Positions 33,595 through 42,360 of a stretch of DNA of 48,332 nucleotides are shown piece by piece; position 1 is the stretch's first letter; every line of letters begins with the position of its first letter. A model generated the notes under the pieces. That model saw only the letters and a program-made list of their open reading frames with translations. It was not told the origin of the DNA and ran no database searches. Made by a program: the position numbers and the translations under genes. This DNA comes from Alicyclobacillus tolerans (GTDB taxonomy: Bacteria; Bacillota; Bacilli; Alicyclobacillales; Alicyclobacillaceae). Location of the stretch: contig NZ_JAJFNK010000039.1 in NCBI RefSeq assembly GCF_021739485.1, positions 1 through 48,332 of the forward strand. The letters run 5' to 3'.

Positions 33595-35235
33595 CTACTT
33601 GGCTGTGAGTGTCGTTGAGGTTTCGGGGCCGCCCTTCACAAGAAGTTCGCATATCAGTTGCATTTTGGTACCGCTCGGCGGAAGGTTGTTCGGGATTGTG
33701 AATGAACCGCTAAACTTACCTGCAGTACCCACTTGAATTTTCTGAACTTGAAGGGTTTTAGAGCCCTTTTGAGTTCCAGAAAACAGTGTCACTTGAACAA
33801 TTTGGTTTCCAAATCCGTTTGCCACAGTCCCCGAAATTGCAATGGTATCACCCGATTTTACAGTTTGATTAGCGATGGGCGACGTGATCTGAATAACCCC
33901 GGTTGGATTCACGACAGTTTCTGGGGTGTTTGTCTTGGGTGTGGTCGTGGTAGTTTCTGGTATCCTATTCGTCACTGGATCAGGGATACTTTGAGTTGGC
34001 ACCCCGGTCGTTGTATTTGAATCCGTATTCGGAGTAGTAGCACCTGTCGTGTTTTCCGTTGTAGTATTCGCGGTACTACGAATTGCCGTGTCTGTGGAAT
34101 TCGTCGTCGTGTGATTTGTCGCATTTGTCGGTGCATCACTACCCCCGTTATAAACCGTAGAAGTCGTGCTTGTCTGCGATGGGCCGAACACGAGGGGGGC
34201 GGGGACCAAACCTCGCTTTTTGCAAATGGATAGTACATTTTGAAGTTCGTTGTATAGTCCAGGTTGCCAATGTAATAGGACAATTTCCCCAGGACTGAGC
34301 GGCTGGTTGTTCCATGTTTGCAAACCCTTTGCAGGGTCTGCAGGGTCAAATTCAGCACTCCACATTACAATGTCCTGGAGACCCGCTTTATGTGCCGCAA
34401 TCTGCACAGCCGTATTCACCGCACCATACGGAGGCCTGCCTAGCGTTGGGGTTTGTCCGAACCATTTGGGATAGGTCTGTGCCGGACCAGCCCACTCGGA
34501 TATGTCGTTCTGGAACGAAATTTTGGTCAACCAAGGGTGGTTGACGGTATGGTCCTGGATTATGCCACCTGCTTTCACGAAAGCATTCCAGTAATTCAAG
34601 TGCTCGGAAGCGGCCTGTTGGATGAGAAATGCCGTGATTGGAACATGCTGTTGTTGCATCAATTGAAGCACGCGTTGGCTCGGAAACCAACCGTCATCAA
34701 TCGTGATGTAGATCCTCCGACCCGAGGAGGGGCCAAAGTAGACGATGGGTGCAGATTTACCCGAAGGTGGCGGCGAGTTTTTAAAAGCTACCGGCGTGCC
34801 TGACGGAGCCGCATTGGATGAAGAAGCCATAGAAACCTCTGTCGCTTGAGGAATTTGGAGTGTTAGCTGTGCTTTTACTCCGCTTGCCTCCGTTACTAGG
34901 ACCTTAACCGTTTGATTCGAGGATTGTGAACGCTGAAAAGTAACCGAGTCTGCTGATTTTCCAACCAATAACGATGCTTGACCTGAGATGACATGAACGT
35001 CTTCTATGGGTTGATTAAACATAAAAACCACTTGTGAGTGCGTTTCGTTTGTTGTTGATACTTTTAAAAGCTCGGTATTTTTAGAAGAAGTTCCGTTATT
35101 GCTGCTGGAACTGTGGGATATACTCGATGGCTCATTGCTAGATATGGCAGTTTGGGATTGATGATTCGCACAACCGGACACTAAAACAACAAGCAAAGCA
35201 GACGAAAAAGCCGTGAAAGTAGTTCCTCTGAGCAA
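33595..35235 (-). CDS. Polysaccharide deacetylase-family lipoprotein
   Basis: About 546 residues. The signal sequence LLRGTTFTAFSSALLVVLVSGC has lipobox VSGC. An N-terminal beta domain (about 50-150) precedes the NodB domain (about 170-340), which has ITIDDGW (the TFDDG motif with both Asp kept), HTVNHP (metal His pair) and GRPPYGAVN (motif 3). A Thr/Asn-rich linker of roughly 90 residues leads to a C-terminal Ig-like domain (about 445-545). It probably removes acetyl groups from wall or surface polysaccharide. GTG at 35244 lies against the AAAGGG ribosome site, whereas TTG at 35235 is 8 nt from it and preferred. An ECF-like promoter motif lies 40 nt upstream. Confidence 0.85.
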   Translation of the reverse strand: MLRGTTFTAFSSALLVVLVSGCANHQSQTAISSNEPSSISHSSSSNNGTSSKNTELLKVSTTNETHSQVVFMFNQPIEDVHVISGQASLLVGKSADSVTFQRSQSSNQTVKVLVTEASGVKAQLTLQIPQATEVSMASSSNAAPSGTPVAFKNSPPPSGKSAPIVYFGPSSGRRIYITIDDGWFPSQRVLQLMQQQHVPITAFLIQQAASEHLNYWNAFVKAGGIIQDHTVNHPWLTKISFQNDISEWAGPAQTYPKWFGQTPTLGRPPYGAVNTAVQIAAHKAGLQDIVMWSAEFDPADPAKGLQTWNNQPLSPGEIVLLHWQPGLYNELQNVLSICKKRGLVPAPLVFGPSQTSTTSTVYNGGSDAPTNATNHTTTNSTDTAIRSTANTTTENTTGATTPNTDSNTTTGVPTQSIPDPVTNRIPETTTTTPKTNTPETVVNPTGVIQITSPIANQTVKSGDTIAISGTVANGFGNQIVQVTLFSGTQKGSKTLQVQKIQVGTAGKFSGSFTIPNNLPPSGTKMQLICELLVKGGPETSTTLTAK

Positions 35236-35275
35236 TTTAAACACCCTTTGAATAAGAAATTTAGTCTTTATGTAC

Positions 35276-35304
35276 TGGACGGCTTAACGCCTCAAATTGT
35301 TACG
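35276..35304 (-). promoter_or_regulatory. ECF-like promoter motif of the deacetylase gene
   Basis: Minus strand: CGTAAC (35304-35299), 17 nt, CGTCCA (35281-35276). It shares GTAAC and CGT with the sigma operon site and has the same spacing. Confidence 0.5.
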
Positions 35305-35377
35305 ACAAAATCTGATAAAATCAATCAATTTCTTGAACTGAATTGTGATGTGTATTTCCAGCACACCGAGCCGATCT

Positions 35378-35422
35378 AAAACAAAAGTCCCTTGAGCCGT
35401 GGACATTCACTGCTCAAGGGAC
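35378..35422 (-). terminator. Terminator of the amidase/NCS1 operon
   Basis: GTCCCTTGAGC (35387-35397) and GCTCAAGGGAC (35412-35422) pair perfectly. The minus strand continues TTTTGTTTTAG. Near-identical to the hairpin at 40881-40925. Confidence 0.8.
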
Positions 35423-35507
35423 TTGTTCTTCCAGCAACTGCAACTACCTCACACGTTTCCAGCGGCACACGTTAAAAATTGTCGGTTTTTAAACCGGTTC
35501 CCCAAAT

Positions 35508-37028
35508 TTATTGACTCACAACCAGTTTGGAGGCTTGTTCAAATGCGTAGGCGGCCTGCAATACGGTTTCGTCTTCTCCCCATCGGCCAACGAGCATCAT
35601 TCCAACCGGAAGTCCTTGCGACATTCCGCAGGGAACGTTCATGGCCGGATGTCCAGTGACGTCAAACGGTGCCGCATTTGGAACCATTTCTAACGCACGG
35701 GCAATGGATTCTTCGCGGCTCGCTGTCGCATCTGGAATTTTGGTTGCTTTTAAAGGCAGCGTGGGCATCACCAGCAGGTCGTATTTCTCAAGAGCCTCGT
35801 CGTATATCTTTCGCAGTTTCCGCCCGAGGTTTTGTGCAATCGCGTAATACCGCCCATGATACGCATCTTGCATGTACTGCCCCGTCAAAATCACCAGTTT
35901 GACCGTATCCGACAGATCGTCCGCCCGGGTGCCAAGTCCGCGTGCATAGACGTCGAGCAGGTGGGTTTGGTAATACCCCTTCCAATTCGTCCCTTGACTG
36001 TTGCCGCGAACCATCAACGTCGTCGCGCCTTCGGTAGCAATAACGTTCCAAATGTGGATTCCGTCCCGATGCATGGGGATGGAGACCGTTTCCACGGTCG
36101 CACCGAGGTCTGCGAAAGACTGGGCCGCTGCCCGCACCATTTCGTCAACGTCTGGTTCGGACAGGCCCTCCCAGCCAAAGCCTTCTTCGAGAATTCCTAT
36201 CTTCAACCCATTGGCTCCAGCGCTTAGGTAGCGGGTATACTCCTTGGCTTCCAATCCGGTTTGTCTCGGGTCCATCCCATCTGGTCCTGCGATAACCTCA
36301 AGAAGCAAAGCCGCGTCCTCGACCGTCCTTGCAATCGGACCGGTATGGTCAATCGTTTGCTCAATCGGAAAAACCCCCGTGTAAGGCACGAGTCCAAACG
36401 TCGGTTTAATCCCGTACACACCGCACCACGAGCTCGGAATACGAATAGACCCGCCTTGGTCGCCCCCAATGGCCATATCTACTTCCCCGGATGCGACGAG
36501 CGCCGCGCTCCCGCTCGAGGACCCTCCAGCCGATCGCGTTGGGTCGTACGGGTTATGCACCGGCCCCGTATCCGATGTATGGCTTCCGCCAGAAAAACAC
36601 AGGTGCTCGCAGACCGCTTTTCCGACGATTTCGCCTCCTTCATCGAGAATGCGCGTCACAAGAGTTGCGTCCACGTTTGGAACGAACCCTTCCAGCACGG
36701 AGGAGCCATTCATCATCGGAACCCCCGCCAGGCTGACGTTATCTTTTAATACAATCTTTTTGCCGGTCAACTTTCCAGAAGCTGCACCCTTGATGGTAGA
36801 TTTCCAGTACCACGCGTTCAGCGTGTTTTCCTCGGTCCCCGGTCGATAGCCTGGAGTCCTGTGGTATTTCACTTCCGGTACGACATCTCCCAACTCGTGA
36901 ACCCGTTCGTACGACATCAGTGGCCCTGCCATAATCCCCTGAAACGATTGCAAGTCGTCGTCCGTCATGTTCATTCGATAGTCCGACGCAATCTTCCGCA
37001 AATGATCCAATCCCGGTTTTTTAATCAA
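35508..37028 (-). CDS. Amidase (amidase-signature family, Rhodococcus enantioselective-amidase type)
   Basis: About 506 residues; hydrolyses a carboxamide to acid and ammonia. Counting from the GTG at 37037, the Ser-cisSer-Lys triad is Lys98 (IVLKDN), Ser173 (GGSSSGSA) and Ser197 (GGDQGGSIRIPSS). The GGDQGGS form and the helical N-terminal segment of about 70 residues are typical of the Rhodococcus/Pseudomonas amidases found beside nitrile hydratases, though no nitrile hydratase is present here. GTG at 37037 overlaps the GAGGTG ribosome site, so TTG at 37028 is the better start. It is the last gene after the NCS1 permease, suggesting that an imported amide is cleaved. Confidence 0.9.
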   Translation of the reverse strand: MIKKPGLDHLRKIASDYRMNMTDDDLQSFQGIMAGPLMSYERVHELGDVVPEVKYHRTPGYRPGTEENTLNAWYWKSTIKGAASGKLTGKKIVLKDNVSLAGVPMMNGSSVLEGFVPNVDATLVTRILDEGGEIVGKAVCEHLCFSGGSHTSDTGPVHNPYDPTRSAGGSSSGSAALVASGEVDMAIGGDQGGSIRIPSSWCGVYGIKPTFGLVPYTGVFPIEQTIDHTGPIARTVEDAALLLEVIAGPDGMDPRQTGLEAKEYTRYLSAGANGLKIGILEEGFGWEGLSEPDVDEMVRAAAQSFADLGATVETVSIPMHRDGIHIWNVIATEGATTLMVRGNSQGTNWKGYYQTHLLDVYARGLGTRADDLSDTVKLVILTGQYMQDAYHGRYYAIAQNLGRKLRKIYDEALEKYDLLVMPTLPLKATKIPDATASREESIARALEMVPNAAPFDVTGHPAMNVPCGMSQGLPVGMMLVGRWGEDETVLQAAYAFEQASKLVVSQ

Positions 37029-37179
37029 ACCATCCACCTCTTCGATTTTTTTGATGATTATGTGATATTTTTGATGACTGGAGCATGAGAATCACCGTTC
37101 GCGAACGTCGTCTCCAAACTCGCCGTTTCATTCTGTCCAGAGAATACCGTTCAAGTAACTCGAGCCGTCCACCGACCCT

Positions 37180-38811
37180 TTAACCCACTTCCTGCTCCGC
37201 GGCCACCTCATCTTTTGTCTTACATTCGTCATGACAATGGGCTTCTAAACTGCAGCACAGAGAACAAATCGCTCCCGCATGAAACGGACACTGCGCTAAA
37301 TCATGGACCTCAAAAGGATGGTTGCATACTGAACACGTCGCCGTTTTCATGCCGGCAGGGAGAGTGTAAGAACTGTTCCGGGCGATGTAGTATTTCCCTT
37401 TCGTCACAACGGCAATGATAGGACTGAAAATCATCGCCAAGAGCAAAGCGAGAAACGGTGAATAAGCCTGCAACGCCGCTCCGAAAGTTCCAAAATAAGC
37501 AACAATGGATATGAGCGAAGCTAGAATCATCGAGCCAAATCCCACGGGATTAAAGTTGTAAAGATGTGCGCGTTTGAACTCGATGGTGTTCGGACTCAGT
37601 TTCAGTAACTTTTTATTGATCACCAAATCTGCGACCACGGCTCCAATCCAGGCTACTGCGACATTGGAATAAAAGGCGAGAATTTTATCAATAGCGCCAA
37701 AGATACCCATTTCCATAATGAGTACGCCAATGGCGACTTGAAAGACCAGCCATACCACCCGGCCGGGATGGGTGTGCAACGTTCGGGAGAAAAAGTTGGA
37801 CCAAGATAAAGAACCTGAATATGCGTTCGTCACGTTGATTTTTAGCTGAGACAAAAGTACCAGTGCCGTCGCAATGGCCAGAGCCATGGCTGGATGAGTG
37901 AACACGGTTTGGAAGGCGTAGTCAAACATGGTGAAGGGAACGTTTGCGTGTGCCATTCCTGCGCGAGGAGCCACGTATGAGGCTAAGTAGGTTCCCATGA
38001 GGTTCTGGGCCCCGCCGATCAGTATCCAACCCGGCCCTCCCAGAATCACGGCCCACATCCACGAACGACGGTTTTTTTCCGTGACATCCGGCATAAATCG
38101 CAAGTAGTCTGCCTGTTCGCCAATCTGAGCAACGAGGGACATCAATACACTTCCAGCAGCCCCCAACATCAGCCACGAAAACCCAGAATTGGACGACTGC
38201 CCTTTGAACGCGATCCACTGCGTGAGGGAATGCGGATCGCGGATCGCGACACCGAAGAGCGCGACCAAGAGGAGAATAAGCCAGACCGGCTGAGTCCACT
38301 TTTGGAACTTGCTGAGAAATGTCATTCCATACAGGACCAGCGGTATGATCAAGACGCCGCAGATCAAGTAGCTCAGGAATATCGGTATGTGAAAATAGTC
38401 GGTAATGGCCTGAGCCATGATGGCACCTTCCAGAGAAAAGTAGATGAAGGTGAAAGAAGCGTAAATCAAAGAAGTGAGTGTAGAGCCGAGATATCCAAAA
38501 CCTGCTGCACGGGTGAGGAGATCCATGTCGATATTGTTCTTGGCAATTTCATAGGCAATGGGCCATCCGGTCAAAAAAATGATGACCGACACCAACGAGA
38601 TCGCCCAAAAAGCATTCTGAAACCCATACTGAATGGCCAGCGAGCCCCCGATGGCATAGCCAGCCATCGCTGCAATACCGCCTATTCCTGAGAGATACAC
38701 TGCCCACGGGGACCATTTTCGAAAAGAACTCGGCGCATAACGCAGCGAATAATCTTCTAACACTGGGTTATTGACCAGTCTGTTGAATTTTCTCTTCTCC
38801 ACTCCATTCAT
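37180..38811 (-). CDS. NCS1-family permease with cysteine-rich C-terminal tail
   Basis: A 543-residue transporter of the nucleobase-cation-symport-1 family (cytosine, purine, allantoin, hydantoin), about twelve helices. Helix 1 has SGIGGIAAMAGYAIGGSLA. The substrate-site region includes GEQADYLRF, and later LKINVTNAYSGSLSWSNFFSR is typical of the family. After the last helix comes an unusual tail of about 65 residues with TCSVCNHPF, QCPFHAGAICSLCCSLEAHC and HDEC, nine Cys plus His, very probably zinc-binding. ATG at 38811 has AGGAGG nearby. It sits between two amidase genes, so the cargo is probably an amide- or ring-nitrogen compound. Confidence 0.9.
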   Translation of the reverse strand: MNGVEKRKFNRLVNNPVLEDYSLRYAPSSFRKWSPWAVYLSGIGGIAAMAGYAIGGSLAIQYGFQNAFWAISLVSVIIFLTGWPIAYEIAKNNIDMDLLTRAAGFGYLGSTLTSLIYASFTFIYFSLEGAIMAQAITDYFHIPIFLSYLICGVLIIPLVLYGMTFLSKFQKWTQPVWLILLLVALFGVAIRDPHSLTQWIAFKGQSSNSGFSWLMLGAAGSVLMSLVAQIGEQADYLRFMPDVTEKNRRSWMWAVILGGPGWILIGGAQNLMGTYLASYVAPRAGMAHANVPFTMFDYAFQTVFTHPAMALAIATALVLLSQLKINVTNAYSGSLSWSNFFSRTLHTHPGRVVWLVFQVAIGVLIMEMGIFGAIDKILAFYSNVAVAWIGAVVADLVINKKLLKLSPNTIEFKRAHLYNFNPVGFGSMILASLISIVAYFGTFGAALQAYSPFLALLLAMIFSPIIAVVTKGKYYIARNSSYTLPAGMKTATCSVCNHPFEVHDLAQCPFHAGAICSLCCSLEAHCHDECKTKDEVAAEQEVG

Positions 38812-38830
38812 CTCTTTTCCCTCCTTTTTT

Positions 38831-40261
38831 CTACGTCAAATCATTTTCCCAATGAGGGTGCCGGGTGTGCCATTGTGTCACTTGCTCATAGGCGTAGCCA
38901 ACACGCAGAACATCCGTCTCCGCAAAGGGACGACCTATTAATTGCATGCTCATGGGGAGATTTTCAGAGTTAAACCCGCAAGGCAAAGCCAAGGTGGGGA
39001 ATCCTGTCACATTGCTTGAGTGCGTGAACCTGATCATGACATCGGACACCGACTCAGGCTTTCCGTTCACAGATACCATCTCCGTACCCATGAAGGGGGC
39101 CACAATGGGGAGGGTCGGAGTGACCAGTACATCCACTTCAGATAGGACTTGGGAAAATCCTTGCTGAATAAATGGCCGAATTTGGGATGCACGTAGATAG
39201 TCGACTGCGGAAATAAACCTTCCCGCCTCCAGTTTCCATCGGACGTCTGGTGCGTAGTCCTCAATCCTCTCTGACAGCCACTGGTGATGAATTGCCGCCG
39301 CCTCACTCATTCCAATCGCCATTTGCACCCCGAGTGTGTACTCGAGATTCGGAATTTCCACCTCGCGACACTCTGCTCCTAAGTCAGACAGTCTATCCAC
39401 TGCAGCAAGCACCCCTGCCCTGATCTCTGGGTCTAAATCTTCAAAGTACTGCTTGATGGGTACTCCGACCTTAACTCCCGTTAGGTCAATATCCGTCAGC
39501 CCTTGCGTATAATCGGGCACAGGCAGCGTAACGGTCGTGGGATCGTGACTGTCGTATCCAGCCATCACACCTAAGCAAATGGCTGCGTCCCAAACACTTC
39601 GAGTGATGGGACCAACGTGATCCAGCGACCAAGCCAACGGGAATATTCCATGCCTGCTCACTCTCCCGTAAGTAGGCTTCAAACCAACAACTCCGCAACA
39701 GGCTGCAGGAATGCGAATCGAGCCAGCCGTGTCGGATCCCGTCCCCATGAACGCTAAACCCGCCGCTACGACAGCTGCAGACCCACCGCTGGACCCCCCA
39801 GGCACTCGATCCAACTGCCATGGGTTGCGGCACGGACCAAAGTGTGGACTATCCGTCAAACCTCCCTTTGCGAATTCGTGAGTCTGAGATTTTCCTAACA
39901 TCACTGCCCCCGCATCGGTGAGGTGACGGACAACGGTCGCATCGTAATCGGGGACAAAATCAGACAGGATCTTGGAACTGGCTGTCGTGCGCACATTTTT
40001 CGTGTAGTAGAGGTCTTTGTAAACGATTGGGACGCCGTGCAAAGGGCCGCGATAATTTCCAGAGAGAATTTCTTGTTCTGCTCGGTTCGCCTGTGCCAAA
40101 GCAATTTCTGGAGTGATCGTCACCATGGCGTTTAGAACGCCCTGTGAAAGTTCCAAATTTTTTAGCATTTGTTGAGTTAGCTCTACTGGAGACAGTTCTC
40201 GGTTTCGGATCTTCTCTTGGACTTCATACAACGAAGCCATGGTCAGTTCTTGAGTCACCAA
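38831..40261 (-). CDS. Amidase (amidase-signature family, GatA/AtzF-like)
   Basis: A 476-residue amidase. The triad is visible as Lys82 (IVYKDL), Ser157 (GGSSGGSA) and Ser181 (GSDTAGSIRIPAACCG). The usual TGGS reads TAGS here. The architecture resembles GatA and 1-carboxybiuret/allophanate hydrolases without a second domain. The start is TTG at 40261, or GTG at 40258, behind AGGAGG embedded in the end of the small upstream gene. The two genes overlap by 7 nt, which implies coupled translation and perhaps a complex, as in GatCA and AtzEG. The substrate is unknown; a ring-opened ureide or amide fits the neighbours. Confidence 0.9.
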   Translation of the reverse strand: MVTQELTMASLYEVQEKIRNRELSPVELTQQMLKNLELSQGVLNAMVTITPEIALAQANRAEQEILSGNYRGPLHGVPIVYKDLYYTKNVRTTASSKILSDFVPDYDATVVRHLTDAGAVMLGKSQTHEFAKGGLTDSPHFGPCRNPWQLDRVPGGSSGGSAAVVAAGLAFMGTGSDTAGSIRIPAACCGVVGLKPTYGRVSRHGIFPLAWSLDHVGPITRSVWDAAICLGVMAGYDSHDPTTVTLPVPDYTQGLTDIDLTGVKVGVPIKQYFEDLDPEIRAGVLAAVDRLSDLGAECREVEIPNLEYTLGVQMAIGMSEAAAIHHQWLSERIEDYAPDVRWKLEAGRFISAVDYLRASQIRPFIQQGFSQVLSEVDVLVTPTLPIVAPFMGTEMVSVNGKPESVSDVMIRFTHSSNVTGFPTLALPCGFNSENLPMSMQLIGRPFAETDVLRVGYAYEQVTQWHTRHPHWENDLT

Positions 40262-40473
40262 TGCATCGTCACCTCCTGCTTGCAGCAGATTGGAATGTGC
40301 GGTTCGCCGATGCCAGGGTTGAAAGTAGATAAGTGTTTGATTTCGGTCAGAGCCGGCACAAGGACCTTCAACAGTTCGACTCTGTCCTCTTCAGGCCTCA
40401 ATGTGTTCAGCGGATTGTCAACCTTTAAGTGGTCCATCGTGATCACGACCGCCGAATCAACCTCTTGAGACAT
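40255..40473 (-). CDS. Small GatC/AtzG-like protein preceding the amidase
   Basis: A 72-residue protein starting at ATG 40473 (MSQEVDSAVVITMDHLKVDN) with AAGGAGGAG seven bases upstream, a strong signal. The middle helix RVELLKVLVPALTEIKHLSTF followed by EPHIP recalls the plan of GatC and AtzG partners, where a helix pair is followed by an extended segment that wraps the amidase. I cannot claim homology by eye. It ends 7 nt inside the amidase gene, so equal production is likely. First gene of the amidase operon. Alternative: an unrelated small binding protein. Confidence 0.65.
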   Translation of the reverse strand: MSQEVDSAVVITMDHLKVDNPLNTLRPEEDRVELLKVLVPALTEIKHLSTFNPGIGEPHIPICCKQEVTMHW

Positions 40474-40880
40474 CTCTTCTCCTCCTTTCCTTTTCTGCGG
40501 CCATGCCACAGCTCGGTTGTGTAAAGGAAAACTCACGCGTTCCATGGAAGTACCGCGATCCCCCCCAAAAACTTGAATGCAAGGCCGTTTTTCTAGGTTG
40601 CTCAGTTTTAAATGTAATATTTTCTAACCAATTACTTAAATCTAATAGCAATATAGCTCATATATTCGGCATTAACAATCATTTATGTTATATATTATTA
40701 CATTAAAATTTGATTATAGGGAGTTTTATGTTATTTTAACTAACATATTAGAAGCTGTACCTCAGGTGAATTCCCTTTCACCATTTGCCCGTGAAAAGGA
40801 GACCAGCAAGACTCTAGAGCTTCGACATGAATGATGTCTCAGGAGTTCTGGTTACGGCACGGTGAGATAGACAAACCCCG
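40474..40880. other. AT-rich promoter region of the amidase operon
   Basis: Very AT-rich between about 40600 and 40740; probably holds the promoter of the 40473 gene. Near 40530-40560 is TTCCATGGAA inside a CGCG...CGCG pairing, possibly a leader hairpin. No gene and no riboswitch I recognise. Confidence 0.35.
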
Positions 40881-40925
40881 AAACAAAAATCCCTTGAGCA
40901 GTAGATATTTACCGCTCAAGGGATT
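40881..40925 (-). terminator. Terminator of the dehydratase/aminotransferase operon
   Basis: AATCCCTTGAGC (40888-40899) pairs with GCTCAAGGGATT (40914-40925). The minus strand continues TTTGTTTCGG. Near-identical to the hairpin at 35378-35422. Confidence 0.8.
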
Positions 40926-40983
40926 CGCTCTACGGTTCAACTCGCTTGTGCTGACCAAAGACTAATTTTCGTTCCATCGTTGA

Positions 40984-42273
40984 TTAGGTCTTATTTGCAA
41001 TTTTACTTACCGACCTTTCAAAAGCCTGTAATGTTTCTGAGATATCTTCAACCGTATGACTCAGAGAGACATAGAGCCTCCCACCTGGCATCACAAATTG
41101 CCCCTCGGAAAGCAGCAACACAGTGAGTTCGTTATACATTTCCCAATTTACTTTGGCGTAATCACGATAGTCAACTGAGGATTCCACGCCAGGTAAAAGT
41201 TGAACCATTCCGGTCACAGCATTCACCGTTGCAGGGATACGGTTCCTACGGAAAATTTCGCGTAGTCCTGTTTGTAGTTGACGTGTTCGATCATCGATGG
41301 AAGTAAATACGTGTGGTTGTTCCAATTTATTGAGAGTGGCTAGGCAAGCCGCCAGTACAACCGGGTTTCCATTAAACGACCCAGCGTGTACGACTCCCTG
41401 TTTGTAAACTTGATCTACAATTTCAGCCCTTCCTGCTACGACACTGAGTGGAAAGCCATTCGCAATCGCTTTACCTAAAGTGACAAGGTCAGGCGAAACA
41501 CCATATCTCTGCGATGCCCCAGAAATTCCTATACGATATCCGGTAATCACCTCATCGAATATCAATACGGCGCCGTATCTCGAAGCTAACTCCCTTAAGC
41601 GACCAAGGAACCCATCTATAGGTTCAATCACTCCAGAATTACCCAAAACGGGTTCGGCGATAACTGCCGCGAGTTCACTGGCGTGTTCCTGAAAAATCCT
41701 TTCCACTTCCGAAATGTCGTTCCAGTGTACTACTAAAACATCCTCGTATGCCTTACTAGATTGTCCAGTACTTTCCCCATGAACGCTTGAGTTATGTGGC
41801 GACGGTCTATATGATACTAAGATTTGATCAGACCAACCATGATAATGACCGATAAATTTCAGGATTTTGTACCTACCTGTTACTGCTCTGGCTAATCTTA
41901 TTGCAATTTGAACCGCCTCACTGCCTGTGTTGCTGTAAAGCAGGCGCTCGGCAAATTTTAAATGGGACAACACCTTTTCTGCAACAAGATATTCCAGAGG
42001 ATGTTGGGCTCCGAATGTTACCGCAGTTTGGACTTGACGCTGTACCGCACTCGTTACGTCAGGGTCGCAATGCCCAAGAATAACAGGGCCCCACCCTAAG
42101 ACGTAATCTGTATAGACGTGGCCATCTACGTCCCACATCTTAGAGCCATTTGCTCGATCAAAATACAATGGGTGTGGTTTCATGGCTAATCTTAGACCGC
42201 TGGAAACACCTCCTCCCAATGACTGTTTGGCGCGTTCCCACATTCCGAACGAAGTTGCCCAATTATCTAGCAT
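40984..42273 (-). CDS. Class III aminotransferase, glutamate-1-semialdehyde aminomutase-like
   Basis: PLP enzyme of 429 residues. Family marks: SLGGGVSSGLR near the N-terminus (as in GSA aminomutases), NTGSEAVQIAIRLAR (phosphate site), FIGHYHGWSDQ, the Asp of LIFDEVITGYR and the Schiff-base Lys in VTLGKAIANGFP. GSA aminomutase proper belongs in heme operons; here the neighbours are catabolic, so it is more likely a transaminase acting on an imported amino compound. Starts up to 42351 exist, but ATG 42273 has GGAGGG ten bases upstream. Last gene of the operon 46392-40984. Confidence 0.88.
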   Translation of the reverse strand: MLDNWATSFGMWERAKQSLGGGVSSGLRLAMKPHPLYFDRANGSKMWDVDGHVYTDYVLGWGPVILGHCDPDVTSAVQRQVQTAVTFGAQHPLEYLVAEKVLSHLKFAERLLYSNTGSEAVQIAIRLARAVTGRYKILKFIGHYHGWSDQILVSYRPSPHNSSVHGESTGQSSKAYEDVLVVHWNDISEVERIFQEHASELAAVIAEPVLGNSGVIEPIDGFLGRLRELASRYGAVLIFDEVITGYRIGISGASQRYGVSPDLVTLGKAIANGFPLSVVAGRAEIVDQVYKQGVVHAGSFNGNPVVLAACLATLNKLEQPHVFTSIDDRTRQLQTGLREIFRRNRIPATVNAVTGMVQLLPGVESSVDYRDYAKVNWEMYNELTVLLLSEGQFVMPGGRLYVSLSHTVEDISETLQAFERSVSKIANKT

Positions 42274-42360
42274 GGTGTATAAGCCCTCCATTGCGCGTAA
42301 TTTTAATGGGGTTCTAGGACAATCCGTCATATTCCAGACCATAACAATCAAAATTGCGGT

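Noticed and set aside
37096..37107. Palindrome CGTTCGCGAACG between the NCS1 permease and second amidase
   Set aside because: Short, inside a transcribed gap with no promoter beside it; may be chance.
40500..40620. Possible purine or guanidine riboswitch before the amidase operon
   Set aside because: Only a short CGCG pairing and TTCCATGGAA are seen; conserved riboswitch cores are absent.
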